Positions 38,921 through 49,273 of a stretch of 49,273 nucleotides of DNA are shown here, piece after piece. The stretch spans positions 1 through 49,273 of the forward strand of contig NZ_NVPR01000050.1 in assembly GCF_002551815.1 (NCBI RefSeq), read 5' to 3'. The DNA is from Bacillus sp. AFS098217 (GTDB lineage: Bacteria; Bacillota; Bacilli; Bacillales; Bacillaceae_G). Position numbers and translations under genes: made by a program. Under the pieces are notes generated by a model. That model worked only from the letters and a program-made list of their open reading frames with translations. It did not search any database and had not been told where the DNA came from. Every line of letters starts with the position of its first letter. The stretch's first letter is position 1.

Positions 38921-39688
38921 TTATTTAACACCAAATAAAGCTTTTGCATTTTCTGTTGTTACTTGTGCAACATCTTCATATGAAATTCCTTTTAAGTTTG
39001 CAATTTCTTCTGCTACAAGTTTGACATAACTTGGTTCATTTCGCTTACCACGAAATGGATGAGGCGTTAAGTATGGACAATCTGTTTCTATCAGTAATTT
39101 CTCCATCGGGATTTCCATAGCAACTTCTTTTGGTTTCTTTGCATTTTTGAACGTTACCGGTCCTCCTAATGAGATTAAGAAATTCATATCAATACATTTC
39201 TTCGCTACTTCCACACTGCCACTAAAGCAATGCATAATCCCTCCTACTTCAGCCGCATTTTCTTCTTCTAAAATATCTACAATATCTTGCGTTGCGTCAC
39301 GATTATGTATAATAATAGGTAATTTTACTTTCTTAGCTAACTGAATTTGTTTACGAAATACTTCTTTCTGTATTTCTTTCGGAGACTTGTCCCAATGATA
39401 ATCCAATCCCATTTCACCAAGAGCAACCACTTTTGGATGAGTAGCTAACTCCTCTAACCATACTAAATGCTCTTCTGTCATATCAATTGCATCAACAGGG
39501 TGCCAACCAACTGCTGCATAAATAAAATCATACGTTTCTGCGAGTTCAATTGCTTTCTTTATTGTCACTTCATCAAAACCGACAACAACTGTATATGTAA
39601 CCCCAGCTTCTTTCATTCTTGCAATGACTTCCTGCAAATCTTCTTCAAATTGCTCTGCATTTAAATGTGAATGTGTATCAAACAACAT
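38921..39688 (-). CDS. tatD: TatD family metal-dependent hydrolase
   Basis: Metal-dependent (TIM-barrel) nuclease of the TatD family (yabD in B. subtilis); relatives act as 3'-5' exonucleases or D-aminoacyl-type deacylases, and the exact substrate here is not shown. The 255-residue protein has all metal ligands: His6 and His8 in FDTHSHLN, Glu in LGEMGLDYHWD, His in IIHNRDA, His in MHCFSG, and Asp in IETDCPYL. It lies downstream of metS with its own terminator. Confidence 0.95.
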   Translation of the reverse strand: MLFDTHSHLNAEQFEEDLQEVIARMKEAGVTYTVVVGFDEVTIKKAIELAETYDFIYAAVGWHPVDAIDMTEEHLVWLEELATHPKVVALGEMGLDYHWDKSPKEIQKEVFRKQIQLAKKVKLPIIIHNRDATQDIVDILEEENAAEVGGIMHCFSGSVEVAKKCIDMNFLISLGGPVTFKNAKKPKEVAMEIPMEKLLIETDCPYLTPHPFRGKRNEPSYVKLVAEEIANLKGISYEDVAQVTTENAKALFGVK

Positions 39689-39814
39689 GACAAATAACTC
39701 CTTTTATTTGAAATAAATTCTATTAATAGAAAAAATCACTTTCCTAACAACGTAATGACAACAATATCACAATTTTAATACAAAAAAGGGAATTTCAGAA
39801 AGTTTTCTAACAAG

Positions 39815-39850
39815 AAAAAAGATGCTCCACGAATGTTACACGTGAAACAC
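39815..39850 (-). terminator. metS terminator
   Basis: On the minus strand GGTGTTTCACG and CGTGGAGCATC pair (three G-T) over a 9-base loop and are followed by TTTTTTC. It begins just after the metS stop. Confidence 0.82.
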
Positions 39851-39867
39851 CTCCTTCTTTGTCATAA

Positions 39868-41883
<2,016 letters not shown>

Positions 41884-41891
41884 TTATAAAC

Positions 41892-41900
41892 AGTATATCA
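41892..41900 (-). promoter_or_regulatory. Candidate metS promoter (extended -10)
   Basis: TGATATACT on the minus strand gives an extended -10 about 42 bases before the metS ATG; the -35 (GTTTTT) is poor. The same 11-mer TGATATACTGT occurs before lysS. Confidence 0.45.
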
Positions 41901-42110
41901 AAAACTGACGCATAAAAACGAATTAATAATCGATATCTTTATCATCTATTACTCATATTCCAAAAAAATATACAAAATATTTATCTGAAATATTGATAGA
42001 GTCAGAAAATAAAGTAAAATACTTATACAAGTCTTGCCTATTCTATTATATATAAGAAATAAGAAGGATAAAAAATCTATAAATCTTTTATAAAATATAG
42101 AATTTAAGAA
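41901..42110. other. AT-rich divergent intergenic region between metS and abrB
   Basis: The whole gap from the metS start to the abrB start is 371 bases. Apart from the metS and abrB promoter elements listed separately, these roughly 210 bases are very AT-rich and contain no gene, tRNA-like fold, T-box or strong hairpin that I can see. Confidence 0.6.
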
Positions 42111-42139
42111 TTGACGGAAATGTAAATGATTGGTATCAT
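42111..42139 (+). promoter_or_regulatory. abrB promoter (sigma-A)
   Basis: TTGACG (42111-42116) and TATCAT (42134-42139) are 17 bases apart. A start near 42146 would put the two Spo0A boxes at about +10 to +28, as at the main B. subtilis abrB promoter. Confidence 0.8.
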
Positions 42140-42154
42140 ATGTTCATAGGGTAT

Positions 42155-42173
42155 TTTGTCGAAAAATGACGAA
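42155..42173 (+). promoter_or_regulatory. Two tandem Spo0A boxes repressing abrB
   Basis: A perfect box TTTGTCGAA (42155-42163) is followed by TGACGAA (42167-42173). The pair and its spacing are nearly the same as in B. subtilis abrB, where Spo0A~P binds downstream of the transcription start and blocks it. Confidence 0.88.
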
Positions 42174-42221
42174 TCAAAATATAGACTCGAAAACTTACAA
42201 AATATGAGGAGGATAACGAAT

Positions 42222-42506
42222 ATGAAATCTACTGGTATCGTTCGTAAAGTTGATGAATTAGGTCGTGTAGTAATTCCAATCGAATTACGCCGTACATTAG
42301 GTATTGCTGAAAAGGATGCTCTTGAAATTTACGTTGATGACGAAAAAATCATTCTAAAAAAATATAAACCAAATATGACTTGCCAAGTAACTGGTGAAGT
42401 ATCTGATGGCAACCTTTCTTTAGCTGAAGGTAAAATCATCTTAAGCAAAGAAGGCGCTGAACAAATCTTAAACGAGCTTCAACAATACATTCAAGCAGCA
42501 AAATAA
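42222..42506 (+). CDS. abrB: Transition-state regulator AbrB
   Basis: Global repressor of post-exponential genes during growth; in the B. cereus group it also restrains toxin genes. The 94-residue protein has an N-terminal swapped-hairpin DNA-binding domain (MKSTGIVRKVDELGRVVIPI, then EIYVDDEKIILKKY) with the DNA-contacting Arg residues, and a C-terminal tetramerisation part with the Cys of MTCQVTGE. The ATG at 42222 follows AGGAGG by about 9 bases; the upstream frame covers the Spo0A boxes. It is the only plus-strand gene here and is paralogous to SpoVT. Confidence 0.97.
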   Translation: MKSTGIVRKVDELGRVVIPIELRRTLGIAEKDALEIYVDDEKIILKKYKPNMTCQVTGEVSDGNLSLAEGKIILSKEGAEQILNELQQYIQAAK

Positions 42507-42535
42507 GCTTCTCAATTATGAGAAGCTTATTTTTT
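42503..42535. terminator. Shared bidirectional terminator of abrB and rsmI
   Basis: An 11-bp perfect stem (42503-42513 with 42520-42530), T-run on the plus side for abrB. It contains the abrB stop and the rsmI stop lies inside its T-run, so two convergent genes share one compact terminator. Confidence 0.85.
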
Positions 42536-43402
42536 ATCAACATGATAGATTTGATAGACGTCCCGTTTCGACAAATCTCGCTCTTTAGCGACTGCTTTAA
42601 TGGCCTCTTTTGAAGACATTCCTTGTTCGTTTATGTATTGTTCAATATGCTCATACACTGAAACAGATTCCCACCATTGTTCCTCTGGGGCAGCTTCTTC
42701 TGTTGATCCAGCTACTAAAATACAAAATTCGCCACGAACCTCATTTTGTTTTGTCCATTCAATTGCTTCTTCGACTGAGCCACGAATAAACTCTTCAAAC
42801 TTTTTCGTTAGCTCTCGGCACAATACAATTTCTCTATTCCCAAGTACTTCTTTCATAGAAATTAATGTATCATCTAGTCGATGTGGTGCTTCATAAAACA
42901 TCATTGTAGTTGGGATATAACGAAGTTTTTCTAATTCGGCTTTACGCTCTTTTTTATTCCTCTGCAAAAATCCATAAAAATGGAAATGTCTCGTTTCTAA
43001 TCCTGATGCAATTAACGCTGTAAGTGCAGCATTTGCTCCTGGAAGCGGAATCACATGATATTGCTCTGCCACAGCTTCTACAACAATATCGTAACCAGGG
43101 TCAGAAATACACGGCATACCAGCATCACTCACAAGTGCTACTGTCTTACCATCCTCTAACTTATCTAAAATTTTTCGGCCACTTACTTCTTTATTATGTT
43201 CATGATAACTCATAACTGGCGTTTCAATTTCGAAATAGTTACAAAGTTTTTTCGTCTGCCTTGTATCTTCAGCAGCAATAACATCCGCCTCTTTCAATAT
43301 CCGAATAGCACGGAACGTCATATCCTCTAAATTACCAATTGGAGTCGGAACTAAGTATAGTACTCCCTTTTCATTTTGTTGAAAGCTTTTTTGCTGCCAC
43401 AT
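42527..43402 (-). CDS. rsmI: 16S rRNA (cytidine1402-2'-O)-methyltransferase
   Basis: Methylates the ribose of C1402 in the ribosomal P-site (yabC/yraL-type tetrapyrrole-methylase fold). The 291-residue protein has LYLVPTPIGNLEDMTFRA at the N-terminus, AAEDTRQT, VSDAGMPCISDPGYDIV and LPGANAALTALIASGL, all typical of RsmI. AAGGAG precedes the ATG. Its start overlaps the 3' end of yazA by 32 bases, and it is convergent with abrB. Confidence 0.96.
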   Translation of the reverse strand: MWQQKSFQQNEKGVLYLVPTPIGNLEDMTFRAIRILKEADVIAAEDTRQTKKLCNYFEIETPVMSYHEHNKEVSGRKILDKLEDGKTVALVSDAGMPCISDPGYDIVVEAVAEQYHVIPLPGANAALTALIASGLETRHFHFYGFLQRNKKERKAELEKLRYIPTTMMFYEAPHRLDDTLISMKEVLGNREIVLCRELTKKFEEFIRGSVEEAIEWTKQNEVRGEFCILVAGSTEEAAPEEQWWESVSVYEHIEQYINEQGMSSKEAIKAVAKERDLSKRDVYQIYHVDKK

Positions 43403-43661
43403 AACATTCTCCTTTTTGCATGTATTCTTCTTTTTCTCTTCTTTTTAACTGCTTAAAATGATATTCAGCTTGCATAGCTGTTCGTTTATCTTCATGAACC
43501 TCCAAGTATTTCAAAACAACCGGGAGCCTAGCACGCGTATACTTAGCCCCCTTGCCATTGTTATGGGTTTGAATTCGTTTCTCTATATGATTGGTATATC
43601 CGGCATAGTAACTTCCATCTGAACATTCCACAACATAAAAATAATGTTTATTCTTCTCCAT
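43371..43661 (-). CDS. yazA: GIY-YIG domain protein (YazA/UPF0213)
   Basis: A 96-residue protein made of one GIY-YIG nuclease domain: [20 protein letters not shown] carries the degenerate GIY..YIG strands (YVV...YAG), followed by the catalytic-type Arg in IEKRIQTHN and KYTRARLPV. Relatives of this small family (UPF0213, SLX1-like) have no settled role; a structure-specific DNA nuclease is plausible. The start (43659-43661) is set by family; the AAGGAG site is unusually far upstream. It overlaps yabB by 14 bases and rsmI by 32 bases. Confidence 0.9.
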   Translation of the reverse strand: MEKNKHYFYVVECSDGSYYAGYTNHIEKRIQTHNNGKGAKYTRARLPVVLKYLEVHEDKRTAMQAEYHFKQLKRREKEEYMQKGECYVAAKKLSTK

Positions 43662-44388
43662 ACAAAATCGAACGAAGCTCCTTTGTATACTCATTATTTT
43701 CCTCATATACAAAAAGAGGTGGTAAAATTTTTAAATCTGCATTTCCATCCTTAATTCCTTCAATTAACAGTGTATTCGCCTCTTTACCAGCTTTTGGATA
43801 TACAAATTGTACACGTTTTGGTTCAATTTTATATTTTCTCATTAACGTTATAATATCAAGCAAACGACCTGGACGATGAACAAATGCCACTTTACCACCT
43901 TGCTTCACTAATTGACTACTAGCGTATACGACATCTTCCAATGTACACATAATTTCATGACGTGCTATAGCTAAATGTTCATTCATATTTTTCTCAGATG
44001 CTTTTGGTGTTTGAAAATAAGGTGGATTACATGTTACAACATCGTATTGATGGCGTCCCAGCTTTTCTGGCATATCCTTTAAATCTCCGTGAATTAAATG
44101 AATGCGTCCTTCCAGATTATTATACCGAACGCTTCTAACCCCCATATCATATAGACGCTCTTGAATTTCTACACCTGTGATCGTACCTTTTGTTCTTGTA
44201 CTTAATAAAAGCGGAATAACTGCATTTCCTGTACATAAATCAAGTAGATTGCCTCTTTGAATCGGAACCCAAACAAAATTTGCGAGTAAAACTGCGTCTA
44301 AAGAAAAATTAAACACAGATGGACTTTGAATAATTTTCATTTCTTCTGCTAGTAAATAATCTAAACGCTCATCTTCATATAAATTCAT
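43648..44388 (-). CDS. yabB: tRNA1(Val) (adenine37-N6)-methyltransferase-like protein (YabB)
   Basis: A 246-residue SAM-dependent methyltransferase of the TrmN6 (YfiC) type, expected to methylate A37 or a similar base. Motif I reads [15 protein letters not shown], and the catalytic motif IV is VTCNPPYFQ, the NPPY of N6-adenine methyltransferases. AAAGGA precedes the ATG. The tRNA substrate is inferred from E. coli homology. It is followed by yazA and rsmI in a tightly overlapping unit. Confidence 0.92.
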   Translation of the reverse strand: MNLYEDERLDYLLAEEMKIIQSPSVFNFSLDAVLLANFVWVPIQRGNLLDLCTGNAVIPLLLSTRTKGTITGVEIQERLYDMGVRSVRYNNLEGRIHLIHGDLKDMPEKLGRHQYDVVTCNPPYFQTPKASEKNMNEHLAIARHEIMCTLEDVVYASSQLVKQGGKVAFVHRPGRLLDIITLMRKYKIEPKRVQFVYPKAGKEANTLLIEGIKDGNADLKILPPLFVYEENNEYTKELRSILYGEE

Positions 44389-44464
44389 ATGCTATTTCCT
44401 TTCTTACACTTAACCTACCCTATTTGATTCTCTATTAACGTAAAAACACGATTTATTCTCTCAT

Positions 44465-44505
44465 GTATAAAAAATTACCTTTCCAAGTATATTGGAAAGG
44501 TAATT

Positions 44506-44506
<1 letters not shown>
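44465..44506 (-). terminator. yabA terminator
   Basis: A 15-bp stem (44472-44486 with 44492-44506) with a 5-base loop, followed on the minus strand by a T-run. Its first base overlaps the yabA stop codon. Confidence 0.88.
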
Positions 44507-45698
<1,192 letters not shown>

Positions 45699-45703
45699 AA
45701 CGG

Positions 45704-46687
45704 TCATCCCTCCTGCAACCGCAACACTAACTGTTCGAACACAAGCCGCGCATTTACATTAGCGTTGATTCTATTTTTTGCCTCTAATATATTAAAAAGA
45801 GCTGATACAATGCGCTTCTGAGCATAGGAGAAAGATTGGAACATCTCCTTTTGCTCCTGGAAAACAAGACGATCTTCCTCTCCTAATTGAACATATAATA
45901 AATCCTTATAAATAAGGAGTAACATATCTAAACCTTGCTGTAATTGTTCCTTCTCTCCAAAGTGTTTCCCCCATTTTTCTTGTACAAAAAAAAGAGAGGC
46001 CGTATCTTTTTCGAGCGCTTCACATAATTTTATCACTAAAGTTCGTGCTTGTGCAAACCATTCATCATTGCACAGTAATAATGCTTCCTCAAAACTATTC
46101 GTAATTTGTGCAGCAAGAGTAGATAAAGAAACTGTAATACCTTCACTCTGCAATCTCTCAATTAAAGATTCAGTAGGAAGTGGTCTAAATGTAACAACTT
46201 GGCAACGAGATAAAATAGTATTTAAAATTTGATGACTTTGTTCAGTAAGTAAAATAGCTGTTGTATCACTACTTGGTTCTTCTAAAAATTTCAATAAGGT
46301 ATTGGCAGCATTTGCCGTCATGCGGTCTGCATGCTCAATAATGTATACCTTCTTATTTGCTTCTAAGCCTGTTTTTGAAAACTCTTCTTGTAAATCATGA
46401 ATTTGTTGTTTTTTAATAGATAATCCATCCGGTTTTACAATATGTAAATTAGGATGATTACCCGAATCAATTCGGCGACAATTCGTACATGAATGGCAAG
46501 GCTCTACACCATTTCTTTGTAAGCAAAGAAAGCTTTTGGCCATTTGAATTGCCGTTGCGAATTTTCCTGTTCCTTTTCCCCCTTCTAACAAATACGCATG
46601 GGATATACGCTCTTTTACAATGCTATTCATCAACATCTTTACACCAATGGGCTGTATAGCAGAAAGCTGCTCCCACGTCTTCGTCAT
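45704..46687 (-). CDS. holB: DNA polymerase III delta prime subunit
   Basis: Clamp-loader subunit that helps place DnaN on DNA. The 327-residue AAA+ protein has HAYLLEGGKGTGKFATAIQM (a modified P-loop), a zinc module CHSCTNCRRID with the upstream Cys, the Walker-B-like VYIIEHADRM, NAANTLLKFLEEP (the SRC-preceding block) and LSRCQVV (sensor/SRC). The catalytic P-loop is not expected to bind ATP in delta prime. GTGAGG lies upstream of the ATG. B. subtilis yaaQ and yaaR, between tmk and holB there, are absent. Confidence 0.96.
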   Translation of the reverse strand: MTKTWEQLSAIQPIGVKMLMNSIVKERISHAYLLEGGKGTGKFATAIQMAKSFLCLQRNGVEPCHSCTNCRRIDSGNHPNLHIVKPDGLSIKKQQIHDLQEEFSKTGLEANKKVYIIEHADRMTANAANTLLKFLEEPSSDTTAILLTEQSHQILNTILSRCQVVTFRPLPTESLIERLQSEGITVSLSTLAAQITNSFEEALLLCNDEWFAQARTLVIKLCEALEKDTASLFFVQEKWGKHFGEKEQLQQGLDMLLLIYKDLLYVQLGEEDRLVFQEQKEMFQSFSYAQKRIVSALFNILEAKNRINANVNARLVFEQLVLRLQEG

Positions 46688-46722
46688 AATGCATACCTCA
46701 CTTGTCTCATACTTGCCTTCTA

Positions 46723-47349
46723 TTATAACAATTTACCTTCTATAAGCTGAATGGCTTCTTCTACAATCTTTTCCATTGGCTGGTCAGCATTCACAACAGC
46801 AATACGGTCTGAGAATCTTTCTACAACTTGTAAATATCCCTCACGTACGCGCTTATGGAATGTGATACTTTCCATGTCTAAACGATTTACTTCCCTACCA
46901 GCATCTTTTTCAATACGTGCTAAACCTACTTCTGGCTCAATATCTAAATAAATTGTTAAACCAGGCATACAATCTTCTGTTGCAAAGCGATTAATTTCAA
47001 ATACTTTATTAATCCCTAAACCTCTTGCATAACCTTGGTAAGCAAGAGAGCTATCAATGAAGCGATCACATAATACAAGATAATTCTCCTTCAATGCTGG
47101 CATAACCTTTTCTACTAAATGCTGCCTACGCGCCGCAGCGTATAATAGTGCTTCCGTACGTGCTTCCATCATCGTGTATTCTTGTTTATGTAAAATAGTT
47201 CGAATCTCTTCTGAAATTGCAATACCACCTGGTTCTCTTGTCGCAATTACCTTTTTCGCTTTCTTTTCAAAGTACGGTAATAACTTGGTAATTAATGTTG
47301 ATTTACCTGAACCTTCTGGTCCCTCAATTGTTACAAATAATCCCTTCAT
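46723..47349 (-). CDS. tmk: Thymidylate kinase
   Basis: Phosphorylates dTMP to dTDP; essential for dTTP supply. The 208-residue protein has the P-loop [11 protein letters not shown] (residues 8-18), the DRF motif in [19 protein letters not shown] in ATREPGG, and a LID region with basic residues near 140-150. It starts 8 bases after the decarboxylase gene and is likely co-transcribed with it. Confidence 0.97.
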   Translation of the reverse strand: MKGLFVTIEGPEGSGKSTLITKLLPYFEKKAKKVIATREPGGIAISEEIRTILHKQEYTMMEARTEALLYAAARRQHLVEKVMPALKENYLVLCDRFIDSSLAYQGYARGLGINKVFEINRFATEDCMPGLTIYLDIEPEVGLARIEKDAGREVNRLDMESITFHKRVREGYLQVVERFSDRIAVVNADQPMEKIVEEAIQLIEGKLL

Positions 47350-47357
47350 CCTAAAAC

Positions 47358-48776
47358 CTACTTTCTCTCTATACCATATACATCTATAGATGTTGTATTT
47401 CCTTGAAAACGCGCTCCAGTTTCTTCTAAATAAGAAATTTGTTTAACATGCTCTTCCGTAATTTCCTCCCCATACATGATCAATGGAATTCCTGGTGGAT
47501 ATGGAATAACCATACCGGCCGAGATCATACCAACAGCCTCTTGCATGGGTACCACTTTTTTCTCATACCCTTCTAATTGTTTATACGTAAATTGCAAAGG
47601 AGAAATTCCCCCATTGTAAGTATACCGAATAGATGGTGTCTTGTCTTTCACCTTATAATTCTGTAATGCTAGTCGTATTGACTGCACCGCCTCCATATAC
47701 TGATCGTTTACTTGTAATGGTAAAATAAACAAAACATTATATGGATCTGCCATTTCTGTATATATACCTACTTTTTCAAATATGGACTGTAATTCGTATC
47801 CAGATAACTGGCAGCGTGTTTGTACTGTAACCTTTAGTTCATCCTGCAAGGGATACTGTAAAACAGCAAGTTGGGGAATTGACTGCAACCTCGCCCTAAA
47901 TCGCTGCATAAATTCTATAATTTTATGACATCCTTCTTCTTTCCTATTTGCTAATGCAAAACGAGCTACATCAAGTGATGCCATAATTGGATAAGATGGG
48001 CTGCTAGATTGTAACATATTTAAATAGGAAGAAACCTTTTCTTCATTTATTAAATGACTATTTATATGTAAATACGATCCCATGGTCATAGCGGGTAATG
48101 TTTTATGTGCTGAATGTACAACAATATCCGCACCATATGCCAGTGCAGACTTTGGAAACGGCTCTCCTAGGCAAAAATGTGCACCATGTGCTTCATCCAC
48201 TAAAACAGGAATTTTATGCGTATGTGCGTAAGCAATACTTTCCTTTAGATTTACTCCCATACCGTAGTAATTGGGATGTGTTAAGACTAGTGCCTTAGCA
48301 CTTGGATATTGTTCAATAGCCTTCTTAATAACCACATGCTGAACTCCAACCGGTACACCATACGCTTCATCCACCCAAGGTTCTAAAAAGACTGGATGAA
48401 CTCCAGCTAATTTCAAACCATTGATAACAGATTTATGACAATTTCTTTGTACAAGTACGATATCATGCTCTCCGCAGCAGGATAAGATCATTGCCAGGTT
48501 CCCGACAGTAGAGCCATTAACTAAAAAGTAACTTTTTTGGACGCCATATACTTCAGCTAACAGTCGCTGTGCTTCATCTATACACTCAAATGGACTATGC
48601 AGATCATCTAGCCCTGTCAATTCTGTTACATCGATAGAAAGTATGTCACTAAAACCAGTTCGGGCCTCCTTTGGAAAATCTAAGCCATTCTTATGCCCTG
48701 GAACATGTAAAGATAAAGGTTTCTTATTTTTAAACTGGATTAATGCCTCATATAATGGCATTCGACTTTGATTCAT
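47358..48776 (-). CDS. Orn/Lys/Arg decarboxylase-family PLP enzyme (YaaO-like)
   Basis: Fold-type I PLP protein of the group III amino-acid decarboxylases. The 472-residue protein has [12 protein letters not shown] near the start, [14 protein letters not shown], the PLP-site [18 protein letters not shown] and the PLP lysine in [14 protein letters not shown], then the C-terminal domain with [13 protein letters not shown]. It occupies the position of B. subtilis yaaO, beside tmk; arginine, lysine and ornithine are all possible substrates and the sequence does not say which. The ATG at 48774-48776 has AAGGAAG 8 bases upstream. A TATAAT (48810-48815) stands before it with no clear -35. Confidence 0.9.
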   Translation of the reverse strand: MNQSRMPLYEALIQFKNKKPLSLHVPGHKNGLDFPKEARTGFSDILSIDVTELTGLDDLHSPFECIDEAQRLLAEVYGVQKSYFLVNGSTVGNLAMILSCCGEHDIVLVQRNCHKSVINGLKLAGVHPVFLEPWVDEAYGVPVGVQHVVIKKAIEQYPSAKALVLTHPNYYGMGVNLKESIAYAHTHKIPVLVDEAHGAHFCLGEPFPKSALAYGADIVVHSAHKTLPAMTMGSYLHINSHLINEEKVSSYLNMLQSSSPSYPIMASLDVARFALANRKEEGCHKIIEFMQRFRARLQSIPQLAVLQYPLQDELKVTVQTRCQLSGYELQSIFEKVGIYTEMADPYNVLFILPLQVNDQYMEAVQSIRLALQNYKVKDKTPSIRYTYNGGISPLQFTYKQLEGYEKKVVPMQEAVGMISAGMVIPYPPGIPLIMYGEEITEEHVKQISYLEETGARFQGNTTSIDVYGIERK

Positions 48777-48827
48777 ATTTATCTCTTCCTTACTTTTCAT
48801 TCTCTATCTATTATACAGATATTAGGG

Positions 48828-48855
48828 CAAAAAAAATAATAGGCATGCGCCTATT
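48828..48855 (-). terminator. csfB terminator
   Basis: Arms AATAGGC (48838-48844) and GCCTATT (48849-48855) pair perfectly and are followed on the minus strand by ATTTTTTTT. The stem shares one base with the csfB stop codon. Confidence 0.88.
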
Positions 48856-49046
48856 CATGAATATGATATTTCGATCTTTCGCAATTGCTGTAAATAGTAT
48901 ATATATTTAGGATCATTTGTATCTGTTCTCACCATATCTCGTTCACAATCACCACATATAAAACTAGTGCGTACATGTATACCATTATCTCTTTTATTTT
49001 CACATACAATACAGACTTCATCTTTTGATTTCATAGCTTTATCCAT
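48855..49046 (-). CDS. csfB: Sigma-G inhibitor Gin (CsfB)
   Basis: Small zinc-binding anti-sigma factor that holds sigma-G (and sigma-E) inactive at the wrong time in B. subtilis sporulation. The C-terminal 60 residues match CsfB: CIVCENKRDNGIHVRTSFIC, GDCERD, then the DPKYIYYLQQLRKI block. That gives two CxxC zinc pairs. A start at 49046 yields 63 residues, close to the 64 of B. subtilis; the Shine-Dalgarno there is weak. The frame stays open to an ATG at 49109 with AAGGAA upstream, which would add 21 unmatched residues. Its place just after an rRNA operon is the same as in B. subtilis. Confidence 0.85.
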   Translation of the reverse strand: MDKAMKSKDEVCIVCENKRDNGIHVRTSFICGDCERDMVRTDTNDPKYIYYLQQLRKIEISYS

Positions 49047-49219
49047 CTCATTCTTCTCTAAATAAAAATGAGTTAGGACATTTCCTCCCCTCTCTTTGAA
49101 TTCAAGCATTTCATATTTCTATTCCTTGACACTTTTCAAAAAAATATACATCGTTTCGTTATATATATGATATGAATCTTATTTGGGCAATGTGTTTGTT
49201 CTTTATAATCTTTTCAAAT

Positions 49220-49250
49220 ACAAAAAAGACAAGTCAAAATGACTCGTCTT
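49220..49250 (-). terminator. rRNA operon terminator
   Basis: Arms AGACAAGTCA (49227-49236) and TGACTCGTCT (49240-49249) pair with one G-T over a 3-base loop and are followed on the minus strand by TTTTTTG. It begins 7 bases past the 5S 3' end. Confidence 0.88.
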
Positions 49251-49256
49251 AAAGTT

Positions 49257-49273
49257 GCTTGGCGACGTCCTAC
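49257..49273 (-). rRNA. rrf: 5S rRNA, 3' end only
   Basis: The last 17 bases of the window read GTAGGACGTCGCCAAGC on the minus strand, the conserved 3' end of Bacillus 5S rRNA, directly before a strong terminator. The rest lies outside. It ends an rRNA operon upstream of csfB, matching rrnA in B. subtilis. Confidence 0.9.

Noticed and set aside
43371-43661. yazA as a homing endonuclease because of its GIY-YIG domain
   Set aside because: It is a stand-alone 96-residue UPF0213 protein in a conserved position, with no intron, intein or mobile context.

Overview
This window is an origin-proximal stretch of a Bacillus chromosome, almost certainly from the Bacillus cereus group. The evidence is gene order (lysS to csfB between two rRNA operons, as in B. 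subtilis), protein sequences that read as close relatives of B. cereus/anthracis orthologues, AT-rich DNA with strong Shine-Dalgarno sites, and a dense set of sporulation genes. The species cannot be fixed from the sequence alone. The window is written opposite to the usual map: every gene except abrB lies on the minus strand, so transcription runs right to left and 'downstream' means lower coordinates.

Layout in transcription order. The right edge holds the last bases of a 5S rRNA and its terminator, then csfB (gin), an Orn/Lys/Arg decarboxylase, tmk, holB, ricT, yabA, trmN6-like yabB, yazA and rsmI. abrB is the only plus-strand gene; it carries two Spo0A boxes and shares a terminator with rsmI. 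Next come metS, tatD, a decayed region with a yabE-type 3D-domain remnant, rnmV, rsmA, yabG, veg, sspF, ispE, purR, ridA, spoVG, glmU, prs, pth, fin, mfd, spoVT, a spoVB-like flippase, yabN, rlbA, yabP, yabQ, divIC and yabR. Two tRNA genes (Met, Glu) separate these from spoIIE, tilS, hpt, ftsH, coaX, hslO and cysK. The folate operon follows (pabB-pabA-pabC-folP-folB-folK-yazB-dusB), then lysS. The left edge is the tandem promoter region of a second rRNA operon whose 16S gene lies outside.

Functionally the window mixes translation (lysS, metS, rsmA, rsmI, tilS, pth, tRNAs, rnmV, rlbA), DNA replication and repair (tmk, holB, yabA, mfd), folate and cysteine synthesis, nucleotide and envelope precursors (prs, hpt, purR, glmU, ispE, coaX), and sporulation control. 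The sporulation promoters can be read stage by stage: Spo0A boxes at abrB and spoIIE, a sigma-H promoter at spoVG, sigma-G-like promoters at fin and sspF, and a sigma-K promoter at yabG. Many neighbours overlap by 4 bases or use TTG/GTG starts, so several starts here were set from Shine-Dalgarno spacing and family length.

I found no prophage, IS element, CRISPR array, defence island or biosynthetic cluster, and no convincing new multi-gene system. The least explained sequence is intergenic: a dispersed repeat of about 175 bp present twice (31.6 and 38.6 kb) with a perfectly conserved hairpin core, a 17-bp perfect inverted repeat between purR and ridA, and the yabE remnant. Relative to B. subtilis the window lacks yaaQ-yaaR, xpaC-yaaN, an intact yabE, ctc, yabS-yabT and yacD.
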